Source: Eimeria necatrix
Taxonomy: Eukaryota; Apicomplexa; Conoidasida; Eucoccidiorida; Eimeriidae
DNA: 64,000 nucleotides
Assembly (NCBI RefSeq): GCF_000499385.1
Contig: NW_013654699.1
Span: 1-64,000 of the forward strand
Reading direction: 5' to 3'
Shown: positions 47,582 through 59,300 of the stretch, piece after piece
Layout: each line of letters starts with the position of its first letter
Numbering within the stretch: the stretch's first letter is position 1
Made by a program: the position numbers and the translations under genes
The notes under the pieces: model-generated
What the model saw: only the letters and a program-made list of their open reading frames with translations
What the model was told of the DNA's origin: nothing
The model's database searches: none

Positions 47582-50500
47582 TTGCATCCACCTGAACGGC
47601 TTTACATGAGGCCCCCAGTAGCCTCTGGAGGAGGTGGTCCAGGGCCTCCGGGGCCCCAGGTCCCCTCCTTGGCAGCTGCAGTAGCAGCTGCTGGGCCGCA
47701 GCCGACCGCTTCCTCACCAGGGGCACCCCATTTGCCGTCCAGTGCGTCTTCAAGCGGCCGCTTATCTTTTGGGTCTCCCCATATTGTCATCTCTGCCTCT
47801 CCTTCGCCGAACTCTTCTCCCTCTCTCTCCGCCTTGCCCAACCCCTCAAACGCAGGCAGCGCAGGGGCACCAAGCGCATGCAGCTCCCCGTTGCCTCCAC
47901 AACACAGGCCAGGAGCTCCTTCTGTGGGAAGGCCTTTGCAAGACTCTTCGAGAGAAACAAAAGGGTCATTTCCCGGGGCGCCATCAGGGCCCCAACAGGA
48001 GGGTAGGGGGCTCTCCGATGGAGGATCGCTGGCTGCATATAAAGTACCCCTCTACAAAGATGGGTCTCTTGGTGAGGGCCTGTGGATAGTTGCGGGGGCC
48101 CTTCCAGCCACTGTGGCTGCCAGGGGGACCCTTCTCAAGTCGGTTCGCAAGCTCGTAGAGGGCACGCGGAGGGCTAAGGGGGGCCCCAGAGGGGGCCCCC
48201 AAGCCCTCGCCGCAGCCAAGGCTGATGCCCTTATGAGAAGACTTGATGCTCTCGCTGCACAAGAAGGGTAAGTCCCACGAGGATGGCCTGGAGTTTAGTC
48301 TCGGGCGAATTGCAGTGCTTGAAACTTCGGCTGTGGCCTAGGGTTCACTCACGTCTCAGGCTTACGCCTTCGGTTTTACAACTGAGCTCTCAGAAGTGAA
48401 CTCTGCTGCGGTTTAGAGTTTGGGGTATATGCACTGAGGCTCACAGCCTGTAATGGAGGGCTTTTTTGCGGCCGCAGGGATGCACCGAAGCGCTCAAGAG
48501 CCCCCCGCAAGTCCGCAGCATCTGCTGCTGCTGCTGCTGCCACTCAGTCGCCGCAGCCGTCTGAGGGGGCATCCTCAGGGACTTCTGCCTCATCCGCAGC
48601 TGCAGGAGAAGATAATCGCTCAGGCGGGGGAGGAGGTGCCCAACAGGGTCGCAAGGATTTGGGTGCCCTTGACTTTTCTTTGGAGGCCTCAGAGTCTTTT
48701 GAGGAGCCCTTGCTGTTTTCCGTACCTCGCTTGGCTCCCTTGCAGAGGCAAATGCGGAAAGAGGAAGCCCAACCCAGCTTCAACTCCCAAGTTAGGCATG
48801 CACTTACAGCGGTGAGCTAGCGACAAACAGAAATGGCTAGCCACCAGCAAGGTTAGGTAGCTACAGACATGGCTAATTAGCTGCTGGCCAGGCTAGCTAG
48901 CGACAGGCAGCCTGATATATGCCCAAAAAGACGGAAAGACGCATGTGCAGTTGGATAGGAAGAGCTATTCCTGGCTATCCAGAGAAAAGACAGGCTAGCG
49001 AGGCACATGAAGGCTTCCTTTGCTATCTGTGGGCTCTTTGCTGCCTACATGGTCTCTAGCTTTCCAGCTGCAGCTGCGGATAGATTCTTAGCCTGCTCTT
49101 GATTGGTCATTTGGCTAGGTCGAGGGGCTTAGTTTGCTGCCTGGTAGGAAAGGAGCCGTGCAAGAACATCGCTCTTTTGCTTATTCAAGCTGCTGCTGTT
49201 GTTGCTGCTGCGGTTTTCTCTGCTGTTGCTTCTGCAGCAACTATGTCAGTCGGCGATGTGTCTCTTCGGGTCTGCGGACTCTCTCTTGGAGGAGCAGTCT
49301 AACCCCTGTTGGTCGAGGTCCCTCACTCCCGAAAGCCGCGGTGTGTGGCCCTCTGCCTCTTTCGACTTTCCTGGTTTCGTTTTATTGAACACAACCTTCA
49401 CATAAATGTGCTGTGGGTCATCGCGAGGGTTTCCAGGGAATGGGAGCCATTTGCGCTTCAGGTATGGTGGGTTAGGTGTTTTCTGTTCTGTGTGCAGCAG
49501 CAGAGGTGCAGCGCCTCCTCAGTCGCTGTCTGTTCATGACGGGTCCCCCGACTTTTCTTCTTGAGCCTCCAAAGTCCCAAGAATGGGAGGACCCCCTAGC
49601 CTCACCAGAAACCACTCCTGCCCTGCCTGGGGAGGCTTCCCGTGTTCCACTCTCTGTTCTTCTCCAACAGGAACCCTTCAGGTCCAGGCTGAGAGAAGAT
49701 GTATATCTGTCGGTCGGTTCTAGCTCGGAGAACCAGCAGCATCAGCAGCCGCAGCACAAGAAGCAGCAGCAGTCTCAAACACAGCAGCAGCAGCAGCAGC
49801 AAGTAAAGCCTGCAGGCAGCACTTCAGCTGCTGGCGACGGCAACAAAGGCGCAGTAGAGGGAGAGGCTTGCGAGAAGAAGACGGAAGCCACGGCCGCCTC
49901 GCCCGCTTCAGAAAGCCCCGCAAAGCCCGACACACAGCCGACTGCCTATGAGGCCCTCTCAAACTGGTGCTCCTCAGACGAAGACGAAATGGGGGGCGGC
50001 TTGCCGTTTGGGGAGGCGGACAGTTACGCTGCGCTATATGCCCACCGTGGATTTTTCTCCTGGAGCCCCCCCACAGCCAGAGACCCTCTGGGCTTGGGCT
50101 TGGGGGCCTCGAAATTGCGCAGCGGGGGCTCTCCTGGGGAGCCGTCTGGCTTGGAGGAGCATATGGATTTGCTGCTGGCTGCGCCTGAAGAACTGTCTGT
50201 TGCTGCTGCTGGTGACTGGCTGAGGAGGGCCCTGCGAGCCAGGAGACGCAGAGAGAGGCGACAGATGGCCCTCAGGGCCCTCACGCTAGACAGAGCAGCG
50301 GCAGCTGCTGAGGGACCGTCTGTTGCAGCAGCGCTGCAGCAACTCAGACCCCATGAGGTCATCGAGCTCAAGAGACTGCGCCAGATGCTGCAGCAGCAGC
50401 GCGCAATGGAAACTGCCAGGAAAAGGCACAGGCTGGCGGAGGCAGAGCAACAGCAGCAACAACGTCAGCATCAACAGAAGCAAGTGCGGCAACAACAGCA

Positions 50501-50892
50501 ACAAGAACAGCAACACCAGTCTCAGCCTGAAGAGCAAGCCAAGCAACAGGAGCAAGCTCAGCAGTGGAAGGTCCCTGATGAAGAAGCACAGGTTCAGCAG
50601 CGGCACGTGGACCTCCAGATTCGGCAGCAGATGCAGCAACAACAGCTTCAACAGCAGCAGCAAGAGCAGAGCTCTCCTCAAGGCAAAAACCACCTTCAGC
50701 AACAGAAGCATCGCATCCAGCAAGAAGAAAAACAGCAACCTCAGCGTCCGCTACACCTGCAGCAGCAGGCACAACAGCAGCACACGTCTCAGCAAAATGC
50801 CTCGCAGCACCAGTTTAAGCAGCAGCAGATACAGCAGCAGCAGCTGCAACAGCAGCAAATACAACCGCAGCAACTGCACCAGCAGCAGGTGA

Positions 50893-50923
<31 letters not shown>

Positions 50924-51782
50924 GCAGCAACTGCAGCAGCAGGTGCAGCAACAGCAGCTGCAGCAGCAGGTGCAGCAACAGCAACTGCAGCAGCAGGTGC
51001 AGCAACAGCAGCTGCAGCAGCAGGTGCAGCAACAGCAACTGCAGCATCAGGTGCAGCAACAGCAGCAGCAGCAGCAGGTGCAGCAACAGCAACTGCAGCA
51101 TCAGGTGCAGCAACAGCAGCTGCAGCAGCCGGTGCAGCAACAGCAGCTGCAGCAGCAGGCACAGAAACAGCAACTACAGCAGCAGCAGCAACAACAAAAT
51201 AAGCTGCAGCAGCAGGTGCAGCAGCAGCAGTTGCAGCAGCAGCAGCAGCAACAGCAGCTGCAGCAGCAGCAGTTGCAGCAGCAGCAGCTGCAGCAGCAGC
51301 AGTTGCAGCAGCAGCGGATGCAGCAGCAGCAGTTGCAACAGCAGCAGGTGCAGCAACAGCAGTTGCAGCAGCAGCGGATGCAACAGCAGCAGTTGCAACA
51401 GCAGCAGATGCAGCAGCAGCAGATGCAGCAGCAAGAGGTGCAACAGCAGCAACAGCAGATGCAGCATCAGCAGATGCAGCAACAGCAGCTGCTTTTACAG
51501 CAGCAAATTGCGCGGCAGAATGCACAACAACCGCAGCACCATTCACCGCAACAGCAACTACTGCAAGCGCCGCAGCATCAACCAAGCCAGCAGGAGCAAC
51601 ATCTTTCGGAGCAGCACGATCAACAACGGCAGCAGCAACTGCAGATCCATTCACACCAACAGCACTTCATGCAGCGCGAAGAGCACTTGATGCACCACCA
51701 GCAACAGCTCTCGCAGCAGCAGCAGCAGCAGCTCGTGCAGCATCTGCTGCAGCAGCCGCCGCAACAGCAACTGCAGCAATAG
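47582..51782 (+). CDS. Very Gln-rich protein of unknown function, three exons
   Basis: I do not recognise this protein. Exons 47582-48267 and 48478-48811 join in phase through a strong GTAAGT donor, and a GTGAGC donor leads to an acceptor near 49505 for the third exon, which ends at 51782; the total is about 1,098 residues. Residues 1-150 are Pro/Ser/Gly-rich. Non-repetitive islands follow: GLWIVAGALPATVAARGTLL, ADALMRRLDALAAQEGDAPK, FSVPRLAPLQRQMRKEEAQP, VQRLLSRCLFMTGPPTFLL, a CSSDEDEMGGGLPFGEAD segment, and a helical HEVIELKRLRQMLQQQ. From about 50445 to 51780 the protein is almost only Gln with scattered Leu, Val and Met, predicting a long coiled coil or polar-zipper region. Such tracts are common in transcription co-regulators, but that is inference. 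The third-exon start is uncertain by a few codons. Confidence 0.7.
50943..51185 (+). repeat. 27-bp coding minisatellite inside the Gln-rich protein
   Basis: The unit GTG-CAG-CAA-CAG-CAG-CTG-CAG-CAG-CAG (VQQQQLQQQ) recurs with a 27-base period starting at 50943, 50970, 50997, 51024, 51051, 51078, 51105 and 51132, with a diverged ninth copy at 51159 (GCA in place of GTG). The 9-residue period puts Val and Leu at fixed spacing. CAA/CAG interruptions differ little between copies, so the array expanded recently. Confidence 0.92.
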
Positions 51783-53349
51783 CAGCTGCTTTTGGAGCAG
51801 CAACTAGAGCAATTGCAGAGAATACGTAGTAGTTCAAATGGCATTGGCAGAAGCAGCTGAAGCGGCAGAAGCCGTAGCAGTCGCAGCTGCAAAGAGATTT
51901 TGCCCGTAGGGTGGGCAGGAGGGGCAAGACAGTGGCCACATGACCTTCAGAATACGCGAGGGAAAGAGCAACAGCCGCGCGTCTCCCCTGCTGCTGGATC
52001 TGCACTGGATAACGCTTTGGTGGCAGCAGCAACAGCTGGGCCTGCAGCTGCAGCAGCAAACAAGGCATGGTTACTGCACTGCTATTTCAGCAGGTGCATA
52101 TCTGGAGGGAACCGTAGCTGTCCGTAAGGTGCTCTTGTGCGCTGTGCATAGCTAATCAGCTGGATACAAAGCCAGTTAGGTAATGACTGGCAAGCATGTC
52201 GCCGGTGGTTTTGCTGCTCATTTTATTTTCAGATGTTTCTGTTTTATGTTCACTGTCTCTATATTTGCTTTTTCTTCGACGGGACAACAAATAGACGTGA
52301 GCTGACGCTGGTAAGGTGCCAGCTTCGTAGGTATTTTGGGCTCCAATTTTTCGGGCCCTTCCCGCAGCCCCCGCCTCCCCTAGAGGCCTCTGCATGCACA
52401 GCGGCTCTCTTTGTTCAGGAGCTTTGCTAGCATGCATTAGCTGAAAGGCAGACGGGACAGAGGCAAGCCAGCTGCCCCGCCATCTCTCCCCAGAATTGCG
52501 CGCTGCCCTGGGCCCTGTAGGATCCTATAGTGTTTGCTAAGAAGTGAGTATTCTTCTAAGGGGCCTCTCTGATGGTCACCAGCGCCTACGCGTTTCAAAA
52601 GAGATGTGTCCTGCCCCGGCCTCAAGGCTAGAGCAGCAGCAAGCTCCGAACGACTGCAATCTGAAGACCAATAAGAAGCATCTATTTGCTATGTGCCAAA
52701 CTAAGGAGGCTCCAAGAGGGCCTCTCTAAAGGGTTTTTCGCTGCCCTCATTAGCGTCCTTAAAAACTCACTGTCAGCTTATTGACAGACATGTGACTGAA
52801 CTATAGGGAGTAGCACTGAACTGCAGGGTGTGCAGCACAGATGTCCAGGCTCTGAGGGCTCTTCACTCTGTAAGCTCCAAGCTCGCCATACCTTCCGTGG
52901 CCCACAGAGAAGACACAAACAGCTTTCTCGTAGACTGCTTTCCACACTAGTGAATTTGTTATTCAGTCGAGCAGCGTGTTGTTCAAAAGAATGAATTTAA
53001 TCAGTTTTAGCTAAAGAGTTCGCTTTCCCTCAATGCCGCAGGTGGTAGTGCAGGTGTACAGGCACGCACAGACGGAGCCCCTTGTTCCGGGCACCAGCTT
53101 GCAGGCACCACTTCCGTGCAACAGCCCTAGCTTCTAGAACGCCGCTGCCAGCAATCTTCCCCTCTGCGATCAAGTAGGCTTAGCAGGCCCCTTCCCTAGC
53201 CTTCTAGCGAGCATACTCTTGTTTGCAGCCAGAGGGCCAAGGGGTCTAGCTCTCGCGGAGCCATCTGATCTCCACGAAAGTAGAAACAGATTCATGTAGC
53301 CTTTCCAGGCCACTTCCGAAGCCCCCAGCTACCGCCCATCAAAGGCCCC
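51783..53349. other. Intergenic between tail-to-tail genes
   Basis: CAG/GCA-rich sequence continues to about 52070 after the stop at 51782, then ordinary sequence. No gene is supported. Confidence 0.5.
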
Positions 53350-56300
53350 TCAATTGTCATAGAAACGGGTGGAGCTCTTCATGGTGGACGAGATACTGCA
53401 GGGGCCCCCGAGTAGCGGTTCCTCTGCTTTCCAGTCCCCATTGGGCTGCAATGTATACGCTGGGGCCCCTTCTCCCATCGATTTCATGAGTTGAACTGAA
53501 GGGCCGTCGTACTTGGCCCACGCTGCCTTTCCCGCGCGGGTACGGTAAGGTCCTTTTTCATCTCGTCTGGGGCTGCCAATAAGGGTCGGGGAGCTCCCAC
53601 TGCCGTCCTTTTTACCTTTGGGGGCGTTGAAGGACCCCGAAGACCCACAAAAAAGCCAGAAACCAATGGCCCCCAGGCAGGCAACGAGAGAAAACACCAG
53701 CAAGGGAGGAGCTGCCATCTCGCTAAACCCTGGGGCTGCTTCTTCTCCATCATCGTCCAGCCCAGTTGTTACTCTCTGGGATGTCCGCACACCCGAGCTG
53801 TTAAGCACCACTAGCAGCCTCGACCCGCCAGAAGGGTTTTCAATTACCACTTCGGTGCGCACAGGGGCTCTCCAATTCAAGATAATTGCCTGCCTGCTGG
53901 CGTCTGCTGCATCACCTGCAGCAACAGCAGCTGCTGCGCTGCCTTCAAGGCTTGGGCTGAGACGCAGTGTAAGCAGGGGACCCTGGCGGTGCATCTCGAG
54001 AGCAAAGGAGTTGTCAGATATCCGCACCGTCGGCACATTTACGCCCAAAACAGGGAACACGTGCAGCTCCAATGGCCACTTGCTGCTGGCGCCGCTGCTG
54101 CTGCTGCTGCTGCTGACCGAGGGAATGGCCACAAGACGACCGCCGCTGCTACTGGCCACAGCTTTGAAAGCCAGTTTCTGCACTGCCGGCTTTATGCGAA
54201 TCGTGGCGTCTACGGACGGGTCGGTAGTAACAAATTGCCCTGGGTAATCTTCGTTCTCTAATAGCCGAAGAGGAATAGCGATCGGCCAGCGCACACAGTG
54301 GGTCCAGAACACTTCCTGCTGATGCTGCTGTTGCCGCTGCTGCTCCTGCCGTAGGGCTAGAGCCGAGGACGGGCCGCTAAGTGAAACCAGCAGCGCCACA
54401 GGCCTGATTTCTGCCCCGACCTGATCTGCAGAACCATCTTGCTGCTGGTTTTTAATTCTAACTTGGTGCAGTGCCTCGCACTGTGCAGTGGCAGCTGGCA
54501 AGGTAGTTGAGTCAAGCCTCGCCATCTTTTCCGAAGTGTACGTCCACCGCGTAGCCTCTCTCTGCTGCAGCACACGCTGCACTTCCTGGACGCTTAAGCG
54601 CTGCCTCTCCCTCACAATGCACAGAGGCTCCGCCGAGGGGCTCCAGCCAACTGGAGCCCCTGATGGCCTCTCAATAACGGGCCTCGACAGACCTTCTACT
54701 GTGTACAGACGGGACAGGAGGCGGTCCGATAGCCGACAGTGGACAGACAGCCGGGAATGAAATGCTGGAGACACAAATGGGGTGTCCTGCCATTCTCGCT
54801 TCTGCTGTTCGTGATAATGGCGTGTGGCGATTCCTCCTACAGCGGTAAGGGCTTGCATGCGGAAAAAGAGAAATAAAGAACCCCCTGTATTCCCTGTAAG
54901 GCAGCGCGGCAGCTCCAAGTTCTCGGCGTCGACCCACTGCTGCTGCTGCTGCTTCTCCTGCTGCTGCCAAACAGACTCCCCAGCATCACACGAAGCTTGG
55001 GCAAGAAGTCTAAATGGCCGGACGAAGCCAGCAGCTGCTGCTGTCGCTGAAACGTTGATGATCTCTGCTGCAGCAGTCGTCGTCCCTTGCTGCACCAGCT
55101 GCACCACTGGGGCAGGTCTCGCGGCAACCGCAGCAACTGGGCCTCCAATCCCCGACATGCAATTTGCTAGCCCCATAATAACCAGGGAAGAGGGGTCTGA
55201 AGATCTCAAGGTTCCCATCCTGCGGCAACTCTTGCTGCTGCCGCTTCTGATTGACAAGCCTCCAAAGCCATTCTCCCATGAAAGGAAGGCAGCAAGGGGA
55301 AAGCTCCAAGAGGGGCAGCAGCTGCCTGCACCTGAAACTCGAGGGCCAAGGAGAACAGATGCTGCGTGCTGGGCCTTTTGCCAGTCCCGCGCCAGGCCCA
55401 TCCACAGCTGCTGCAGCAGCAGCAGCACGCCATCCACTCTCCACGCAGAAGGAAGTGAATCCAGTGTTGCTGCTTCAACTTCTAAAGAAATGGGCGCTGC
55501 TGCTGCTGCCTGCACTGTTCTGCCGACCGCCAGCTGCCTGGACACTGCTGCCGCTGCTGCAGTGGGCAGGTTAGGAATTCTGATGCCGGCTACAACAACA
55601 AAGGCTCCCTCTCCCGCCTCTGCTGCAGCTGCTTCGTCAGTAGCGCAGAAGAAAAACGAGTTCGTGGCCCCAACGTCACTTTCTGCTGCTGCTGCTGCTG
55701 CAGGGTTTTGGTGCAGTCTAAGGCTGTGCACCTCGACAGCAACCGGAGGCAGCGAGTTGTCTTGAGGCATCTCGTCAGCAGGCATTAGGGCCTCCACAAG
55801 AAGGCGCCTCACCTCCGTCGATAAGGGTGTGTGCAATCGGCGCAACAGCGCAGCAGCTGCCTCCTGAGACATGCACGTGGGCGCCCACTCTGCTGCTTCT
55901 GCAGCGGCGTCACTTGCTGCTGCTGCTGCTGCTGCTGCCGTTGCTGCCCCCCCTCCTGCGTCGCCGCGTGCGGGGCCTCGCCAGGCGCGCAGCGCGTGAA
56001 GTAGCGGCGGAGCCCTGAACGCAACTTGAAAGTGCAGGGCCGCCGAGGGCGGCAGAAGAGCTGGCGGAAGGCGAGCGCCCTGCAGGAGAGGAAGAGACGC
56101 ACCTGGCAAAACGGCGAGCGGAGGCGGTTCCAGCAGGCCGTCAGTGATGTCCACACATGTGCGATAGGCAGCCCCCGGCCGCCCCCGTTGTTGCGCGTCT
56201 CTGCCGCTTTCCGCCGCCGCCCAATATACCCACACAGCAGCGCAGCCCCGCTGCAGCCCCTTTACGCGCACAGCAGGGGGCCCCAGGGGCCCATCTGGTC

Positions 56301-59300
56301 CCGTCACTACAGACGCCGAAACCACAGAGGGGTGAGACGACAGAACATCGAGCCTAAACAACGTCAGCGACAAACAGCAAGCAGCAAATTCGCACTGCAA
56401 CGAAGAAGTGAAAGGAAAAAGGCACAGGAAGGAAGCAGCCGGCAATGAATATTCAGCGGCAAAGATACCAAGACAAAACCCATATAGCAAGACGCAGCAA
56501 CACTGTTGAACAGAATAAAAAGAGCTAGATCAAGCGCCACATGGAGCAGGATTTGTTTGACCCCTGCAGTTGACTGACAGGATTGAAGATGGGGTGGCAA
56601 TGATACGTCCTCTTTGATCTCTCAAAATCACTGTGAAGTCTTCTGTTTCTCCAGCTTGGAGGAGATGGGGGAAGCCAGCTACTTGCAGTGTCTGCACTTC
56701 GGCCGTCTCCACAGCCACCAAAGCGCTGTTGCTGTTAGTGCGGCTGCTAATGCCGCTGGTGCTAGTGGACCACTGGTCATTCCCCGCAGAACTGCTCTCA
56801 GAGGAGAGCCTTAAGATTCCCTGTTGTCCTCGCAAAGGAGACGCTATGAAGCCTTTGGAGCCCGACAAAATGAACACTGCAGAATTTGCCGCTGCTGCTG
56901 CTGCAGCTGCTCTTGGCGACCACTCGCAGCAGTCGGCAGCCAAGCCTTCGCAGCATGCTGCTGCTGCTGCAGTCGCTGCTGCTGCTGCTTCTGTTTCCTT
57001 GCTGTTGCCCGCCATTGCCGCTGCAGCGGCGCAACAGGCCTCGCGAGCCTCTTGCTCTGTGGTAGCCACGGGACCTTCGCCCTTCGTTCCCGCAACTGCT
57101 GCTGCTGGTGCTGGCTGTTCGTGCTGCAGCTGCTGGACGCTGCAACTTGGCAGCAGGTAGACAGCGTCAGTCGCCAGCAGCGGAGCCAAGACAGGTGCAG
57201 CAAGGAAAGGCGAGAGCGAGGAGATGAATCCGCTGAAGCCCCCAGCCGCACGTGGGGCCAACAGAGCCGGCAAAGGGGACGGCAGTACGCGCACTCGCAG
57301 CTGCAGTAACAGCCAGAAAAAAACTATAGATGGCAACGGTGAGCAGCCATGCTAAGTTGCAAACACACAAGTCTTTGGAGCCAATGAGAGACGGAGAGAA
57401 AGGAATCGACAACAATAGCACGAAAGGAAAACGAAGATCCCAAGTAAGCAGGCGAAAAGGGGTCGGACAAAGAGTTGCAAGCATGCACGAGAAAAAGCCT
57501 CCTAATACGGAAAAGCAGAAACAGATTAAAGGGGAGCACAAGGCGACAGAGCTGTCCAGCGAGACAATCAGAAGAAAAAGGCTGTACCTCAGGTGCAGTG
57601 ACGGACGCAACAACTCGACCTCGCCTGGAGCAAGTCACTGCAAGGCCTATCAGCGCCTCGCCTGCCCCGACTCCCAGTAAATAGACCTCAGACAGGCCGC
57701 GGGACTGCAGCCGTCTTTGCCCCTTCAAGCCCCTCCAAGATAGTGCCCCCTCAAGCTCCTCTCGAGCCCCTCCTGGTGCAGCCGGGAGTCTTGCTGCTGC
57801 TGCTGAATGGGGGGCGGGAGCTCCATCAGGCGCATCAAAAGGGGACAGCAGAAGCACCCCAGAGCCGCTACGCACCTCCCAGGTGTATACGCAGTGGACT
57901 GCCTCTGCGGGCGGCAGTGAGGCGAGTGCACCTGAACAGCAGCAAACGGCGGGCACAGCAGCAAAACCATCAGAAAAACAGCAGCAGTAGCAGCAGCGCG
58001 TTAGTGTAGCAAGCAGCAGGTACAAGGAGTTGACCGGCAATTAGGTGCTGAGAGCCAATGCTGGGAGCTGCTGTGAGCCAGAAGCTCGCAGTGGCGCCGT
58101 CATGTTCTTTAGATTCTTTCTTAACGAATTTTGGAGTCTCAGCTATTGGCTCAAGTGTCTCCTCTATCTCTGTCTGCCGCAAATTGTTTGGCCTTCGATA
58201 TGTCTCTTAGCCCCTTTCTGCATATTTGTCCCTTTCTTTCTTCTTTGTGGCTATTATCCCATCTTTGTTTGCTTCTCCTATAATGGCAGTCCGTCTCTGC
58301 TTGTCTCCACTCCATTGTCTCTACGCATCTTTATCTGTCTGCCTCTTCTGCGTTCCTCGTGCGTCTCTGCTGCATCTCTCGCTCGTTTTGCCACAAACGC
58401 CCCCCAATTCTGCCAGGGCCACCTCACCGAATTCTCTCTGCCTTTTTTCCTCTTCGCCCTCAGCAAGTCGAAAGACCTCCAATGGCCCCGAAGGCATCAG
58501 CAAATGAGGCGGGCTGAACGGTCGGCCCTGGTCATCAGCTAACGCTGCATGCAGTCGCGCCGCGTGCTCTGCGTATACTGTAATGGAGCCTTGATCTTCA
58601 ACCCCTGCTGCTGCTGCTGCTGCTGCTGCGGCACGGCCGTAGCCCATACGCGCGGCCTGAGAAGGCAGCGCCGCTTGATGCATCTCCCTCACTTGCCTCT
58701 GGGAGCCGCTCCTCCTGCTTTTCGGGTGTGCATACACCCCGTGCTGGATTGTCACTGAGCTTGGAAGCGCCACCACGACTCGCATGCTTGCTTCTGCCAC
58801 TGTCCTTCCTGCTTCCCCGTGCTGCAGCACAGCAGAAACTCGCGTCTCACCCTCTTCCCCCGTTAGCAGCAAACCTGCAAATGTTCCGGAGAGCCGTGCC
58901 ACGCCTTCGTTTTCTACTGTGAACCGTTTTCTGTGGCCTCCCTGGCTGCTCGCGTTGCTGCTTGTGCTTCTGCTGCCGCTGCTGCTGCTGCTAGGGTCTG
59001 CTTCCAGATGAGCCTCCTCCGGACCTCCATGCAGCGTCAGCTCAAACGAATGGCCTCCCGGTAGAAGCACCAACTCCGGTGGATTCAGCTCAAGTGGCGG
59101 ATGAATGCGTACCGTCAGCCGCGTTGACACTATCGCTGCTGCTGCAGCTGCATGTGGGGAATCCGAGAGAGCCTCTGCATGCAGCACGAAAGATCCGCGA
59201 ATATCTGTGGCGGCAAGGAAGAAGTGGAAGCAGTCAGAGTCCGCAGCTGGCAGAGCAGACAACGAACTCCAGCCCTCAGGAGCTCCGAAGTCTGCGGCTC

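Noticed and set aside
50751..51654. Long minus-strand Leu-rich and Ala-rich open frames opposite the Gln-rich exon
   Set aside because: CAG repeats lack stops in most frames on both strands; the composition is pure repeat and the plus-strand frame joins to upstream exons.
49720..51782. CRISPR-like array suggested by regular spacing of repeats
   Set aside because: It is a coding CAG minisatellite in a eukaryotic gene with no unique spacers; no CRISPR array is present in the window.
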